This document shows positions 37,868 through 49,436 of a stretch of DNA of 64,000 nucleotides, in pieces. A program made the translations under genes and the position numbers. Below the pieces are notes generated by a model. That model saw only the letters and a list, made by a program, of their open reading frames with translations. It was not told the DNA's origin and made no database searches. This stretch comes from Axinella damicornis (taxonomy: Eukaryota > Porifera > Demospongiae > Axinellida > Axinellidae), in contig OZ007505.1 of assembly GCA_963931865.1 (NCBI GenBank), positions 6,075,273 to 6,139,272 on the forward strand. The letters run 5' to 3'. Positions within the stretch are counted from its first letter, which is position 1; every line of letters starts with the position of its first letter.

Positions 37868-40258
37868 GAAGAGAGAGCCTAGGAATGAGGCTAGAAAGGT
37901 GACATGTTCTAACTTTGTGCTGTACTCTTTTGTAGTCTAGCAACAGACATAGTGGAGGCTAGGCTGGAGTTGGCTAAGAAAGTGGGGGCAGATGTAACCA
38001 TCAACTGCAAGACTGAGAACCTCAAGGAGAGGGGTACGTGGATACTGTTTCTGAAATCATATTTTGTTTGCAGTTCTGTTCCAATAATTAAGCAAGCTAT
38101 CTACATTTGGTGGTATGAGGTATATTCACATTAGATCGGCTTGCAGCACCCTTCCATATACCTGCTCTAGCCTCGTTCCCAGGCCATCGCCCAGCTGCAG
38201 CTTTTCGTCGCTTACAGTACGAATTTCTACCATTGAGGTCCACAGCTTTTGGTCGTGTATATCTGTACTGCATCAGAAACTGGAAGGAGGGAGGTCTATA
38301 CCTCCCACGCCAACACAAATGACTAACGAAGGCCACTTCCACTGTCCACAGTTCTTCAGGAGACAGATGGAAATGGAGTGGGGAGGCTTTTGGAGGCTAC
38401 AGGAGCATCAGAAATGGTCAACAATTGCTTCTCATTATTGAGGTATACCAAACCACATTTACAAATGTCAGTCCTTATGTCATCTGTTACACATGTACCT
38501 GCATCACATCTCTCACTCAGAAAAGGAGGAAAGATTGCACTTGTTGGATTGCCGAAGGTAAACACTTTATTTTCAGTAAGAGGCATGCTACATTACACAT
38601 CTGTGATGCTATATTAGAAATGTCCTCATTCACAGACCTCATTACCAGTCTTGTGAGGGACCTGTGCTATAGTCAGATAGCCAGAAGTGAGATTACGGGT
38701 CTGGCTAAGCCAGACTGGCTTTCTTTATACCCACTTCATTTTCTAAATTAGTCCCCCCTGCATGTGGAGAGCCCCCTGCCTGATGTTGTGTTCAAGTCAC
38801 TCACACTGAAGACATTCCATGGCAGGAGGATCTTCAGAGACTGGGAGCAGTCTGAGAAATTACTGTCTGAAAACCTGTGAGGAATCCCCCACATACTCAC
38901 ACCACATTCATAAGAACATGCATGCCATTCCTGACAAGAGCTCATGATGTTGTCATGTGGCTCTTGTTCCTGATTATCACGGTCACTTTTAGTTTTATTT
39001 GGGGGGGTTGTCATAGTAATGATCCACAATAAGGTGGTTTGCTATGGCCTTGTCCATTGGTTAATGCTGGATGGATGGCGCGAGTTGGCATGCCATATAT
39101 GAACCCACCATTCCTGTTATATAAACCAGAGGGTTTAGTTTTGTGTTAGGGGGCTGAGGTTGACTGCAACAATTACATCTTAGTAACTGGCAGTTATTTA
39201 TTTTTCAAGCGAGATTATTAACATACTTTTGGTCTGTTGATCCACAGAGTGAACACAGACCCCATCCTAACTCACGACTTCCCTTTGAGTCAGTATGAAG
39301 AGGTACTACTATGATGAGCTGAAATAGCATAATGCACAATCGATGATGTTAGCCAACAGAAGCATCACCGTTCTTTCTCACTAATGTTCACGAGCCTTCC
39401 TTTCCTTGTCTTCATTTATGTTCACGAGCCTTCCTTGTCTTCATTTTTGAAGTGGTCCTAGGAGTGGACGAGTCACAGCTGATACAACCTCATCACATTG
39501 TACAGTGTTTACCGTAACCCTTCAGTGCAAACTCTACCGTAGTACCAGTCAGTACTGGTACCAGTATAGTATGTACAGCATGTACATACTACACTGGTAC
39601 CAGTCAGTACTGGTACCAGTATAGTATGTACAGCATGTACATACTATACTGGTACCAGTCAGTACTGGTACCAGTATAGTATGTACAGCATGTACATCAC
39701 TGTTGACTACGGAATTAGAACAGTGATGACATGCCATCAATCAAACTGAAGCTAATTTAAAGAGAAATATTGGAGAGCCTGCCGAGCTTCTATTATAGAG
39801 CGCTTGCAATTGACGTCACTGGCCGCGAAACGCCCTCTGTTATACTCCGTTTCTCTCATAAGACTATATGGCAAAAAGTAGTAATTTCTACAGTGATCTT
39901 AGAAACGCAAGCAGCTCGGAACTTACGAAGTACTACTGTGTCAACTGTCGCTGTAGCGCAGTTACCATGCCGATTAGATCGAGCAGCTACGCGACCTGGA
40001 ATACAAGTGAGTCAGTAGTTTTCGTTCAGCTGCCATTGAACTCCACGTTCTTTTGCCATACGGAAGTACTCAGTCACGTTGTTTCATGACGTAATTGCAA
40101 CCGCTCTATAGCCAAGCCCCCAAAATAAACAGGAAAAAGCTACATGTTAACATTAACCACACTCATTTTAGACTGTCCTACTCATTTTCCAGGCATTTCG
40201 GGTGTTGCTAAATGGTGAAGGATGCAAGGTGCTGGTGACTCCAGATCCAGGAAAATAA
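35471..40258 (+). CDS. tdh: MDR-family L-threonine 3-dehydrogenase-like, TDH2 (complete)
   Basis: Twelve exons: 35471-35636, 36169-36224, 36314-36416, 36752-36901, 37305-37370, 37431-37491, 37936-38033, 38352-38442, 38521-38557, 38752-38876, 39248-39302, 40193-40258 (TAA). They sum to 1074 nt (357 aa), with every junction in phase and GT-AG. Predicted NAD- and zinc-dependent oxidation of threonine to 2-amino-3-ketobutyrate. Catalytic zinc ligands are Cys44 (VALCGTD), His69 and Glu70 (PGHEMVGE). The structural zinc uses Cys100, 103, 106 and 114. The Rossmann turn GCGPVG spans residues 181-186. The C-terminal HGRRIF and GEGCKVLVTP fit bacterial-type Tdh. Paralogue of TDH1 in opposite orientation. 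Several introns carry MITEs and one a palindromic minisatellite. Confidence 0.93.
35786..35834. mobile_element. TAGTCTC hairpin MITE
   Basis: TAGTCTCACGGGCCAG and CTGGCCCATGAGACTA form a 49-bp hairpin in intron 1 of TDH2. Confidence 0.6.
35862..35912. mobile_element. Single-ended relic of the CAAGGGGGTGACACTCCC MITE
   Basis: GGGAGTGTCACCCCCTTG preceded by GCTGTGACTACA matches one inverted end of the element at 45301-45566; the other end is absent. Confidence 0.6.
37054..37197. mobile_element. TAGGCCT/GAGGCTA hairpin MITE in TDH2 intron 4
   Basis: The left end contains CCCAGGCCTTCTCACCCCAA, and its inverted copy with GGGTGTGAGGCTA is at the right. Same family as the TAGCCTCG elements. Confidence 0.65.
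37798..37893. mobile_element. TAGCCTCG MITE with poly-G core in TDH2 intron 6
   Basis: TAGCCTCGGTCCCAGGCTCT and its inverted end GAATGAGGCTA enclose about 36 G. Flanks GAAAGGAGG and GAAAGGTGA look like a decayed 9-bp duplication. Confidence 0.75.
39541..39700. repeat. Palindromic minisatellite in TDH2 intron 11
   Basis: About 2.8 copies of a 56-bp unit built from GTACCAGTCAGTACTGGTAC and GTATGTACAGCATGTACATAC, each nearly self-complementary, so the array can form several cruciforms. Confidence 0.9.
39794..40110. mobile_element. 317-bp element with TATAGAGCG inverted ends
   Basis: TATAGAGCGCTTGCAATTGA at the left and an inverted copy ending GCAACCGCTCTATA at the right, with TA at both edges. 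Tc1/mariner-like non-autonomous element in intron 11 of TDH2. The internal open frame (39868-40089) is not recognised. Confidence 0.7.
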
Positions 40259-40833
40259 TCATAGAGTGATATACAGCTACAATGGCATGCGCACATTTGG
40301 GCTCAATCACAGATAGCAATGACATTTCTTTGTAAAATTGAACTTGAGGGATATGGGATCAAGTCAGGTCTGTTCAGCTCACTCCAGCAGTACATTCTTG
40401 GTTGCTTGTATGGTAGTATTAAGTTACATGTGCAGCTGTATATCATGCTCTTGTCAAAGACGTCACTTCACCTTTGTTAAAATAGCAAGTGTGATGTACG
40501 TTCTCCAAACCACATTTCCCTGGGAGGGGAGTTGTAACCCCTGCATCTGTCAAAGCTGTAATTATAACAGCCAGTTCTTGGCCACTCTCAAGTACGTACA
40601 TACCTCATGATCCAAATCAATACCAGAGTTGTATTGCTGAAACCTTCGAGAAATATTGTGGACTGAGAATACCCAGTGTCTGACTGAGGTATGGGTGGGT
40701 ATTTAGACGCTGTAAGTCTTCCTGCTTCCACAGCATGGGGTGTTCTGTGAGCAGTGGAAATCTTTGACGTTATTATTCTGCAACATCATTGCATCAAATT
40801 GTGTAGGAACCATAACTAGTGCTCTTGTGGACA
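40259..40833. other. Spacer downstream of TDH2, no gene seen
   Basis: No supported coding region. It separates the host genes from the transposon-rich half. Confidence 0.45.
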
Positions 40834-41736
40834 CAATATAGAGTGGATGGCACTCCATGTGGATGTTCGCGTAAGTATTTTGAAATTGTCAGTACTCAGC
40901 AGCGCCGACGACTTTGATGGCTTCTGGAGGATTTGTGATTTTGATGTCTACATTTGTGGGTGTGTGAAGGTTGCGGACGTGCATAGGAGGTACATGCACC
41001 CAAAGTGCTTCATCACGGAGGAACTACTCTCGACAACACTTTGTCAGCAATGGCTCGGTATCCATTCAGATCAGCAAGATCGCCTTCCTCCAGATTCATG
41101 CCATCTCCAATGGAAGATTAAACCGTGCCCTCCAAGCAATGCAGAAAGAAGGTGGTACACCACATTCTGATCAAAGAGGGAGGCATGAACCACCAAACAA
41201 GACAAGTGAAGCACGTATCCGGGTCGTCAAGGAGCATATAGAGATGTTCCCTCGGTACAGAAGCCATTATTCTCACAAGGCTAATCCCCATAGGGAATAC
41301 CTGTTACCTGATTTAACTGTGACGAAAATCCGTTCACTCTACCAAGACTTCTGCAAGAACAACCATGCTGCAGTTAGTGAGTGTGTCTATCGCAAAGTTT
41401 TCACAACCTTTTCTTTGGAACGAGAGTTTGCATGGTTACCTTCTTGTTTGAAGCAACCTGCACAAGCAACCATACTAGCACATGATGGCAAGTACAGACA
41501 TGCATGGGCTAAGAACAATGTAGGCATGTTCCCAGGCTCCTCCCCAGCTTTGGATGAGGCAAAAAGGAGCCTATAGGGAGTTATTTTTATGTGTGACATA
41601 AGCAGTGCAAAGCTTTCAGATCTGATGGAGTTGCTTGATTATATTCCTCCCATTTACCATTCATTCTACAGGAACCTTGTTGCCGACGATGATGAAGTTG
41701 AAGAGGTCGGTGATAGTTCTCAAGATGAAAGTGATT
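40834..41736 (+). pseudogene. DUF7869-type transposon protein, N- and C-terminal parts only
   Basis: A small exon ends near 40869 (DGTPCGCSR before GTAAG). The next part (about 40971-41460) reads SDQRGRHEPPNKTSEARIRV, FPRYRSHYSH and YLLPDLTVTKIRSLYQDFCK, the characteristic N-terminal region of DUF7869 proteins found in many animal repeats. A hairpin MITE follows at 41521-41575. Then comes only the C-terminal tail, LMELLDYIPPIYHSFYRNL (to 41736). The central DDE-like part is missing. The tail matches that of the copy at 55014-55906 (LMDFIPPIHHDF). Confidence 0.65.
41521..41575. mobile_element. Short MITE at a transposon deletion junction
   Basis: GGCATGTTCCCAGGCTCCTC and inverted AAGGAGCCTATAGG. 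It sits exactly where the DUF7869 relic loses its central region. Confidence 0.5.
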
Positions 41737-41939
41737 GACATTGTTGTGAAACCCCACTGCTCTTATCAAGATTATAATGTGCGTGTGTGCATGTGTGACA
41801 GAAGTGGGATGTTCGTGGGGCGGGACTAGACTAGTGATGCGTGACCTTCGTACTTCAATTTATTGAACCTCGGACTCTGCGAAGAATGTTCGAGAACATT
41901 GGGCATGGGCTGGAACAGCTGGGGCTACAAGCTGATGCA

Positions 41940-42245
41940 ACCGGGGAGCAGCAGTTGAAGCGGACGCAATCGGGGAGCAGCAGTCGAAGCAGACGCGATC
42001 GGGGAGCAGCAGTTGAAGAGCCGAAACTAGCTGTTAGGGAGACAACACAATTTGGGAGCAGGTGAAGCGGACACAATCGGGGAGCAACAGCTGAAGCGGA
42101 CGCAATCGGCAAGCAGCTGCTGAAGCGGACGCAATCGGGGAGCAGCAGCTGAGACGGACGCAAACGGGGAGCAGCAGTTGAAGCGGAACAATACAATCAG
42201 GGAGCAGCAGCTGAAGCAGATGCAATCGGGGAGCAGCAGCTCTGC
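41940..42245. repeat. Minisatellite of about 29 bp, about 10 copies
   Basis: Degenerate unit CGGGGAGCAGCAGTTGAAGC followed by GGACGCAAT. It runs directly into the dispersed repeat at 42240. Confidence 0.9.
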
Positions 42246-42332
42246 ACAGAGAGCTGTCCGGCGCTGGATTACTCACGTAGGCGAACGAGGGGGAAGTAGC
42301 TGAGTGAGCAAAGCGAGCGAAGCTACCTGTAT
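42240..42332 (+). repeat. Dispersed repeat, inverted copy of 10210-10300
   Basis: AGAGCTGTCCGGCGCTGGAT to GCGAACGAGGGGGAAGTAGC; the reverse complement is at 10210-10300. Confidence 0.75.
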
Positions 42333-43050
42333 AGGATTACTGTTGTGTTGTGGATTACTTTTGTGTTGTGGATACTCGGTGGGACAAAATCATAGTAAGG
42401 GGGGAAGGCATGAGTTGCCTTGCATACCTTGAGTATAGTTTTCAAGAGGGGGCAGCAAAGATTCAAAGGGGGCAAATGCCCATCCCATCCCTACATTACC
42501 TTTCTTGCCTTCCAAGCACCTGATAGTGAAACAATGTGTCACATTTTACACTGTTGGTAGAGCTTACTTCATGAGCTTTCCCCCTTATGAAGTGGCATCA
42601 AGTCTCCCTACCTCAAAGGAGGAGCTAGTAGTCACTGTTCACCCTGCATGGAAAAAGCAATAACATACCTGTGATGCATACAATCTATAATGCAGTAGGC
42701 ACTAGCACCTTGACCAAGTAGCCTTTGGACTGATGGCTACATGTAATTTTGTTCCCAGGCCATACTGGGTGGGACCTAGGAACAAGGATAGATGATTATC
42801 AGCAGCAAGATACCTCCAGAAAACATACCAATAGTTTGGACCACTTTGGCTCTTGGGATGCAGCTAATTACATTAGCTTAAATACATTAAGCATGTTTCA
42901 ACCTCACTGGTATGGAAACAGTGTGTGTTAAATGTGGTAGTATTCTCCCCTAATTTATTACTACACTTAAACTTTGTTGTTGCCTTAAACTGTGAATTGC
43001 AAAGGCAGAGGGTTAGACAGATATGAATTGCCCCTCTCTTTTCTTTGCGT
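42333..43050. other. Spacer with a small TTCCCAGGCC hairpin
   Basis: A short hairpin TTGTTCCCAGGCC...GGGACCTAGGAACAAGGA lies at about 42750-42788. No gene seen. Confidence 0.45.
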
Positions 43051-43059
43051 TCAAACAAA

Positions 43060-43620
43060 CTTTCAGTTGCTGCAGAGTTTATTGTGCAGAGTGAGGACAA
43101 CGAACACATCCAAGAGGTCATCAAATCATCGAACACAGAATGGAAACATAAAGACTTTTGCAACAGATTACTCAGAGTCTGAATACTTAGCCCTCCAATC
43201 TGCCTTTCCAGGTGTGCAAATATACCTTTGTAACTTCACTGTGAGCAGCACATCTCTGTTCAAAAGCAATCGATAAGACCGAGATCATGATGAAAACATC
43301 AAGACTTTAGTGTATGCTTGTTCTAATGCAAAGCTACTTGTTGAGCTGAACAATAAGCTACAGCATGCTATACATGAGCTACAAAGTCAACTTCCGCAGG
43401 CTGAGGGACTCATCCTACGACCTGCATTGGTCACACAAGCCCTCTCCACAAAGAGAAAGTACAAAAAGGTTACGTTTACAGCACAGACACTCAGAACTGA
43501 AGACGCTGCAACCTGGTGGGAGGCGAAAAGCAGATTCCAGGTACAGAAACAGATTCAGTATTCGAGCAGACCGCTTGAGAAAGGTACGATGTCATGGCAT
43601 TACTAAACACATTGTCACTC
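43060..43620 (+). pseudogene. Decayed MULE-type transposase
   Basis: VAAEFIVQSEDNEHI, then in another frame FATDYSESEYLALQSAFPGV followed by IYLCNF, matches the MULE transposase core (usually TDYSEAE...FPxxxxYLCDFH). Frameshifts separate the pieces, and the catalytic YLCDFHREQ motif is broken after YLCNF. A further open frame at 43310-43606 may be its downstream part. Confidence 0.6.
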
Positions 43621-43759
43621 ATGATTAATGTTCTTATCCTTTTAGGAGGCACTGAAACCGAAAGAGTCTGAGCAAGATGGGAGAGTGGATAAAGGTACTC
43701 ATAATTATGACATAATGACATAATGTACACCCTTTGCACATTAGAGCTAGTAGCAGGTA

Positions 43760-44320
43760 TGGCTCGTGCGATGGGTGCAAGGAGAGCGAGGACTGTGGCT
43801 GTTACTCAAACTGCCTAGTGGAAGCAAAACAATTCCTGCACGATGGAGTAGCTTTGGGTAATACTATGCCACTGAACAGTTCTGCAGGCAACTATCAAAT
43901 ATTTATATACCAAACAATGATTGTATGAAATTCCAGAGATAATCACAACAGATAAAACCACCTTGCTCGTATATAAGCCCAGGTATATAAGCCCAGGACA
44001 CTATGATGCTGCACTGCCCTACTGTGACCTTGCACAAAGAACTCAGCCTGCATGATGTCCCCACTAACACCGCTTCACATATCACGGTGTCAACAATACT
44101 TCTGACAGTGGAATGTCATGTGTGCCATTTCAACATTACTGTGCAAGATTTCCATGCTACAATGTAGCAACACCGTGCAAATCTTGTTGCCGCTGCAAGA
44201 ATTGTATAAACCCAATGGATAAAGGAAAACGAAAGTGGAGACGTCCTCATGCACTGGAAAAAGCATATACGCAATGTACCCGGAAGACAGAAGTTGTGTG
44301 CTTGGTACTATCACATTGAC
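43760..44320 (+). pseudogene. Cys-rich transposon protein remnant
   Basis: Frames rich in paired cysteines: GSCDGCKESEDCGCYSNC near 43760 and FPCYNVATPCKSCCRCKNC near 44150, followed by a basic stretch (KGKRKWRRPHALE). This resembles the CXC-like Cys-rich tails found next to MULE transposases. It is interrupted by stops, so it is degraded. Function unknown. Confidence 0.4.
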
Positions 44321-44599
44321 CACAAAAGAGACTCTGAGTACTAGTGCTCCAGTGAATGATAATATCAGCACTATAGCAAAACTCTATGATGACATCGTCA
44401 ACTATTCAAGCTCGTGTTTCAGTTGCCAGAAAAAGTTGCCTTGCGAAAGAAAATCATTCATCAAATCCAATTCGACCAGCATTAGGCACTTTATAACCCA
44501 CTCATGTAGGTACATACATTTACTAACAGTAACAAATTTGATCAACTCTAGCTTTTGGTACCTCATTATTTTTGTTGTCTGTCATACTTTGTATCCCTT

Positions 44600-45151
44600 G
44601 TTGATAGGACTGGAGTTCTGGAAAGTTGGGTGTATGCCGTACCACACGATGACCAACCCCATACTGACAAAAGCAGGAGTAAGAAACGAGCACATCACAT
44701 CGTTATTGATAGTGATCTGACAGTGAGGGCGACTTTCTTCCTTGAAAGAAGAACTCTTGTGCTGTAGCTGCTTCTGAAGTAAACAGTCTGATGAAAGAAG
44801 TGACTGCTATGAGGGACGAACTACACAGCATTTTTAAGATTGATAGTCGAATGAAGATCCCAGTTGCCCTCCAGGCAATACTGCATGATACATTCAAATG
44901 CCACATTTGTCAGACAGCACCCATGTGCCCCCTTGTCATATTTGCACGCTGTTGCAAGTCCATAATCGGATGCGAAACGTGTGTAGACACATGGTATCGT
45001 GGTGAAGATGGTATATCTTGAAACTGTCCCCGATGCAGCACGCAGAGAGCCCTTCCCGATACAATGAGGTTCCATGGCCTAGATGATTTTCTCAAGGTTA
45101 TCACACCACTCATTGAAGATCCTCAACAAAGTTCCAACACTGATGAGTAAG
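44600..45151 (+). pseudogene. Degraded second copy of the RING-like protein of the 6.2-kb element
   Basis: Matches the protein at 49437-52434 in order: a GVLESW / LEFWKVG junction, an acidic/basic linker, DTFKCHICQTAPMCPLVIFA, RCCKSIIGCETCVDTWYRGE and CPRCSTQRALPDTMRF. TGA near 45019-45021 interrupts the frame between GEDGIS and NCPRC, and a frameshift lies upstream. No integrase gene accompanies this copy. Confidence 0.75.
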
Positions 45152-45300
45152 TGAAACGCAGGAATGCTTCTGAACCCTCGATATGATTATCATGTTTACT
45201 ATGATTATCAGATATAGCTAACCTCACATAACCTTTATACAACTTCTTTCTTCATCTGTATTATCAAAAAGCAGCTACAACCTCATCTACCATCATCATC

Positions 45301-45566
45301 CAAGGGGGTGACACTCCCATTGACGCCGTAGTCAGAGCTGCGACCGGGGTCAACCGTCATTTTTCTGCTTGACCGCTTGACCCCATCGCAAAAAGACTCT
45401 TGACCGTTTGACTGCGCTGTATTTCAGCCGTTGACCGCTTGACCGCCGATAGTATACGGAAGAATGCGTAGCGACTGCAGCCTTTCCTTAGTATACGGGG
45501 TCAAGATTCGCTGATAAGCCCAGTCGCAGCTCTGACTACAGCGCGTATGGGAGTGTCACCCCCTTG
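45301..45566. mobile_element. 266-bp MITE with CAAGGGGGTGACACTCCC ends
   Basis: Inverted ends of about 45 bp: CAAGGGGGTGACACTCCCAT, then a GTAGTCAGAGCTGCGAC block, mirrored at the right. The interior has many TTGACC motifs. TCATCTACC occurs at both sides (9 bp from the left terminus), so the exact boundary or duplication is uncertain. A single-ended relic is at 35862-35912. Confidence 0.8.
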
Positions 45567-45989
45567 TCATCTACCGGTACATTGCAGCTTACATTTTAAC
45601 CTCAATATTTCAATATTTCTCAGGTGATACTGATCGTGGATTATAAGAGAATGTAATGATTGATGATTGCTTATTATTATTATTAATATCGGTCATGATC
45701 TATAAAGTGCATGTGTGAAAGTTGGTGTCCTGATCCAGTATCTCTTTAAAATACGTTTTGTGTCTGTACATGTCTGGGGGTGGGGGGGGGGAAGGGAGGA
45801 GAATAATTGCATGACGTGTGAAATATGATATGATGGGAAAGATAAATGCACAAAGTGTATACTTAGTTAATGACATGATGTCATCACTACTTGTGGCGAC
45901 CTTTGACCTGCATGGCAAGCTAATGACACCTTTGACCTGCTTAATAGTCTGGTGCATTCGACATTCAATTTTGCAGTTTGGGGAAAATC

Positions 45990-46860
45990 GATTGATTTGG
46001 CAACACTTTTGTGCAGCATTCAATTTTCAATATACTTTGTTCCAAAGAATCGATTGTTGACTGCAGCATTCAATTTTCAATATATTTTATTCAATTTTCA
46101 ATATATTTTGTTCCAAAGAATCGATTGTTGACTGCAGCATTCAATTTTCAATATATTTTACAATATATTTTGTTCCAAAGAATCGATTGTTGACTGCAGC
46201 ATTCTATATTTTATTCAATTTTCAATATACTTTGTTCCAAAGAATCGATTGTTGACTGCAGCATTCAATTTTTTATTCAATTTTCAATATATTTTGTTCC
46301 AAAGAATCGATTGTTGACTGCAGCATTCTATATTTTATTCAATTTTCAATATACTTTGTTCCAAAGAATCGATTGTTGACTGCAGCATTCAATTTTCAAT
46401 ATATTTTATTCAATTTTCAATATATTTTGTTCCAAAGAATCGATTGTTGACTGCAGCATTCTATATTTTACAATATATTTTGTTCCAAAGAATCGATTGT
46501 TGACTGCAGCATTCAATTTTCAATATAATTATTTTATTCAATTTTCAATATATTTTGTTCAATTTTCAATATATTTTGTTCCAAAGAATCGATTGTTGAC
46601 TGCAGCATTCAATTTTCAATATATTTTATTCAATATATTTTGTTCCAAAGAATCGATTGTTGACTGCAGCATTCAATTTTCAATATATTTTGTTTCAAAG
46701 AATCGATTGTTGACTGCAGCATTCAATTTTCAATTTATTTTGTTTCAAAGAATCGATTGTTGACTGCAGCATTCAATTGTCAATCTATTTTGTTCCAAAG
46801 AATCAATTGTTGACTGCAGCATTCAATTTTTAATTTATTTTGTTTCGAAGAACGATCCAT
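45990..46860. repeat. AT-rich satellite, about 13 units
   Basis: Conserved block TTCCAAAGAATCGATTGTTG followed by ACTGCAGCATTC, separated by 25-70 bp of variable ATTCAATTTTCAATATATTT. The array ends 50 bp before the 6.2-kb element. The ATTCAATTTTCAAT spacer motif also occurs inside the terminal arm of that element (about 47021). Confidence 0.93.
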
Positions 46861-46909
46861 GCCGGCAAAATTCAATTTCCTAGTGCTAACCGAGGGCGGT
46901 ACCCAGTGT

Positions 46910-47495
46910 TGGTGCGTGTATATTTCGTCCAAAGCACATTATTGCGCAACAGATATCAAATATACTACTCAGCGGACTTTTACTGCAACTTGTACAGATT
47001 AAATATCAATTAATGCCTCGATATTCAATTTTCAATCCGTATATTGACTCTGGGAGGGGGAAGAATTATTGTAGGCCAGAATTTGGACTTGTCTGGGTTA
47101 TGCAGAGATTGATGTTTGACAGTTGAAAAAGCTACCGTTATTCAAAACTCAATTTTAACAATTTTTAGTTTTTTTTTTATCGCATCAGTGTCACTGTATA
47201 TTGGATAATGGAAATAGGATTATGCATCAGCAACCAATTTCCAATACTCAATTTCCAGAATGGAGAGGGAGTGGTCTGACGGTACCGGAAGGGGAGGGAC
47301 TGCTCTACACTGCAGCCAGATCGGACATGCCGTACCTGGCAATTAATTAACATGAGGGGGTGTGGTGAGCTACACCTCCATCCATGCATGGCCATATCTT
47401 ATGACTATCCTACCCTGCATACCAATATATTCTATTTATTGGCAAGAAATATTGAAATCAGTACATTCCATTTACATGCATCAGGAAGAAAAATT
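46910..47495 (+). repeat. Left inverted terminal arm
   Basis: About 586 bp; the inverted copy is 52398-53075. It shows the pre-insertion sequence for both insertions in the right arm. Confidence 0.9.
47435..47440 (-). terminator. AATAAA signal for the integrase gene, inside the left arm
   Basis: CCAATAAATAG on the minus strand, 220 bp beyond the integrase stop codon. The mirrored copy serves the RING-like gene at 52452. Confidence 0.6.
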
Positions 47496-47659
47496 ATAAA
47501 CAGTTGGTAATGAGTACTAATAAAGCTCAAGACATAATATTATGAATAAATGCAGTAACGTGGTATCTAGGAATGGATGTACATCAAAATTATTATTATA
47601 TCCTTAATTTTTATGACATCCGGTTTTCCTGTCTGTATATATGTACAGTAAACCTATAC

Positions 47660-49208
47660 TCAAGTAGAGGACAAGCGGTAGGTAATGTCAATAAAGCTTT
47701 TCAAAGCCTGCTGGAAAGGAGAGCTGTTGTAATTCACCAGCTGGTGAAATATAGTGTCCATGTCTGGATATCTTTCTGTAAAGGCTTCCTCACGCATCTG
47801 CGACTTGACAGGATCGCCATCAAGGGGATCCCTGCCAAACTCTCGCTCATCAGAAATTCTCCCACCGTTTTGGCTATACAGACTCTTAGCAGCAGAAGGG
47901 GTGGGAAGGTGTGAAGGAGCAATCTGTCTTGCTCTATTGTCAGTGTTCACAATGCGATTAGGAATATGGATGGGTATGCCACGCCGCCTTCCTGTACGTA
48001 AACAAAAGAATCATAGATCTGAATATCAGGGAAATACCACAAAATCTGAATGCAAAACTGTCAGTTCAAAGCTCACAGCTCACCTGGTATTGGATGGTTA
48101 TTCCATGAATGGATGAATAATGATATGCCTACATTTGCAATCCTCATAGTGAAGCATGAAACACAAAACTTGGTGAGTGCGTCATCTAATGAGAAGTCTC
48201 CCCTCTCTGACATCTGAATAAGGACTTCCTTGATAGGGTAGTTGACTCTTGCATTGATCTCCACCCATATCCTTTCTATCTTGTGGTTCTATGTGAAAAA
48301 CACACAGCATTAATTATACTTGTGGGCAGAACACCACATTGCATAGTTGCCTGATGATTAATGTACCTGCTTTGATGATGACTGTAAGTGGGGTGGCCTT
48401 GCAGTGTCATTGCGCAATGGTGCCAGCAACTCATTGACAAACAGCATAAGGTACCATTCACGTCCGCAATCTATCCTCAGCTGGTCCCATAATCCGTAGT
48501 TGGTTACAATTTTCCTGGAGTTGTAATTATATGGTTGAATCGAATCAATTGAGATTGCACTATGACAAGCATCAATAGCCATGCACATACTCACGTGTAT
48601 AGATGCTCATATATGATCACATTATTCTTGATTGGCATGGTTATAAAGCCAACTATTTTTCCACTGAAACCATCCACTGCACAAACATGTGTCACCCCGA
48701 ACATGACAAGTTTTTCATTTTGGTCGATGTGTAATTTTTCTCCAAAATAATCCGCTCTGTATGGAACTGGATTGGTTAGTCGTTCCGTTCTTCCTTGTCG
48801 TCTGTGGTGATATCCAGGATTGACTCTCTGCAGGGACTCTCCCACACGCACTTCGGAAATTCGAAAACCTTGAGCATTCAAAGCACCTGTCATAACCCTT
48901 CGGCCATAGGTAGGTCCAACCTACATGAACAGATTTACTACCATTAGCCATATCGAAAAAGTCCAAACTGCATTTACCTTGGCCACAGTATTTGCCACCA
49001 CTCTGTCCAGTTGCGTATCAGTGACTCTCGAAGTTCTGCGAATACCTTCCTCACAGCAAAATCTTCGTACGCTTCTGGTGCTAAGTCCTGTTTGTCCCGG
49101 AAACAACCTCTTTAGGTCTTCACTCACTTGCTTGTGTGTTTTACACTCATGTACAATCTTTCTCTCGATCAAATCGCTAATACCTGGAATACTGCGCAAG
49201 GAAGCCAT
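47660..49208 (-). CDS. DDE integrase (rve / IS3-like) of the 6.2-kb element
   Basis: Five minus-strand exons: 49208-48978, 48920-48595, 48514-48367, 48288-48084, 47991-47660; total 1242 nt, 413 aa, all phases and splice signals consistent and no internal stop. The N-terminal part has a helix-turn-helix-like stretch (VSEDLKRLFPGQTGLSTRSV). The integrase core has catalytic Asp143 (KLHIDQNEKLVMFG), Asp201 (GLWDQLRIDCGRE) and Glu240 (NHKIERIWVEIN), a D-57-D-38-E arrangement. It should cut and join the TG...CA element ends in the nucleus. Start ATG 49208 (MASLRSIPGISDLIE) was preferred; the frame stays open upstream to 49376, but that region is the shared promoter. Confidence 0.9.
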
Positions 49209-49436
49209 CGCTGATACCTGCCACACACGCACATGCCACAGTACCGCCAGTAACCATAGTAATAAGTGCTCATGCGCACTTGTGGTCGTGTCAGTGGCCA
49301 CGTTGCATGTACGTTGCAGACGTTGCACCATCTCGCGTGGCGTTCGCTCCAGTGCTGTCGGAGATTCCTGTGCCAAAAGTCGTTACAGTGCAGTCTGGCC
49401 TTCAAGCATTCCCGACGTACTGTTCGGAGTCTATGG
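49209..49436. promoter_or_regulatory. Putative bidirectional promoter of the 6.2-kb element
   Basis: 228 bp between the two divergent start codons, GC-richer than the surroundings. No TATA box is evident. Inferred from layout only. Confidence 0.5.

Noticed and set aside
41855..42276. Ala/Ser/Leu/Pro-rich minus-strand proteins
   Set aside because: Translations of the 29-bp minisatellite in several frames; no frame is favoured.
45990..46860. CRISPR-like array (conserved 32-bp block with variable spacers)
   Set aside because: The spacers are themselves degenerate repeats of one AT-rich motif, no cas genes exist, and the setting is animal DNA; it is a satellite.
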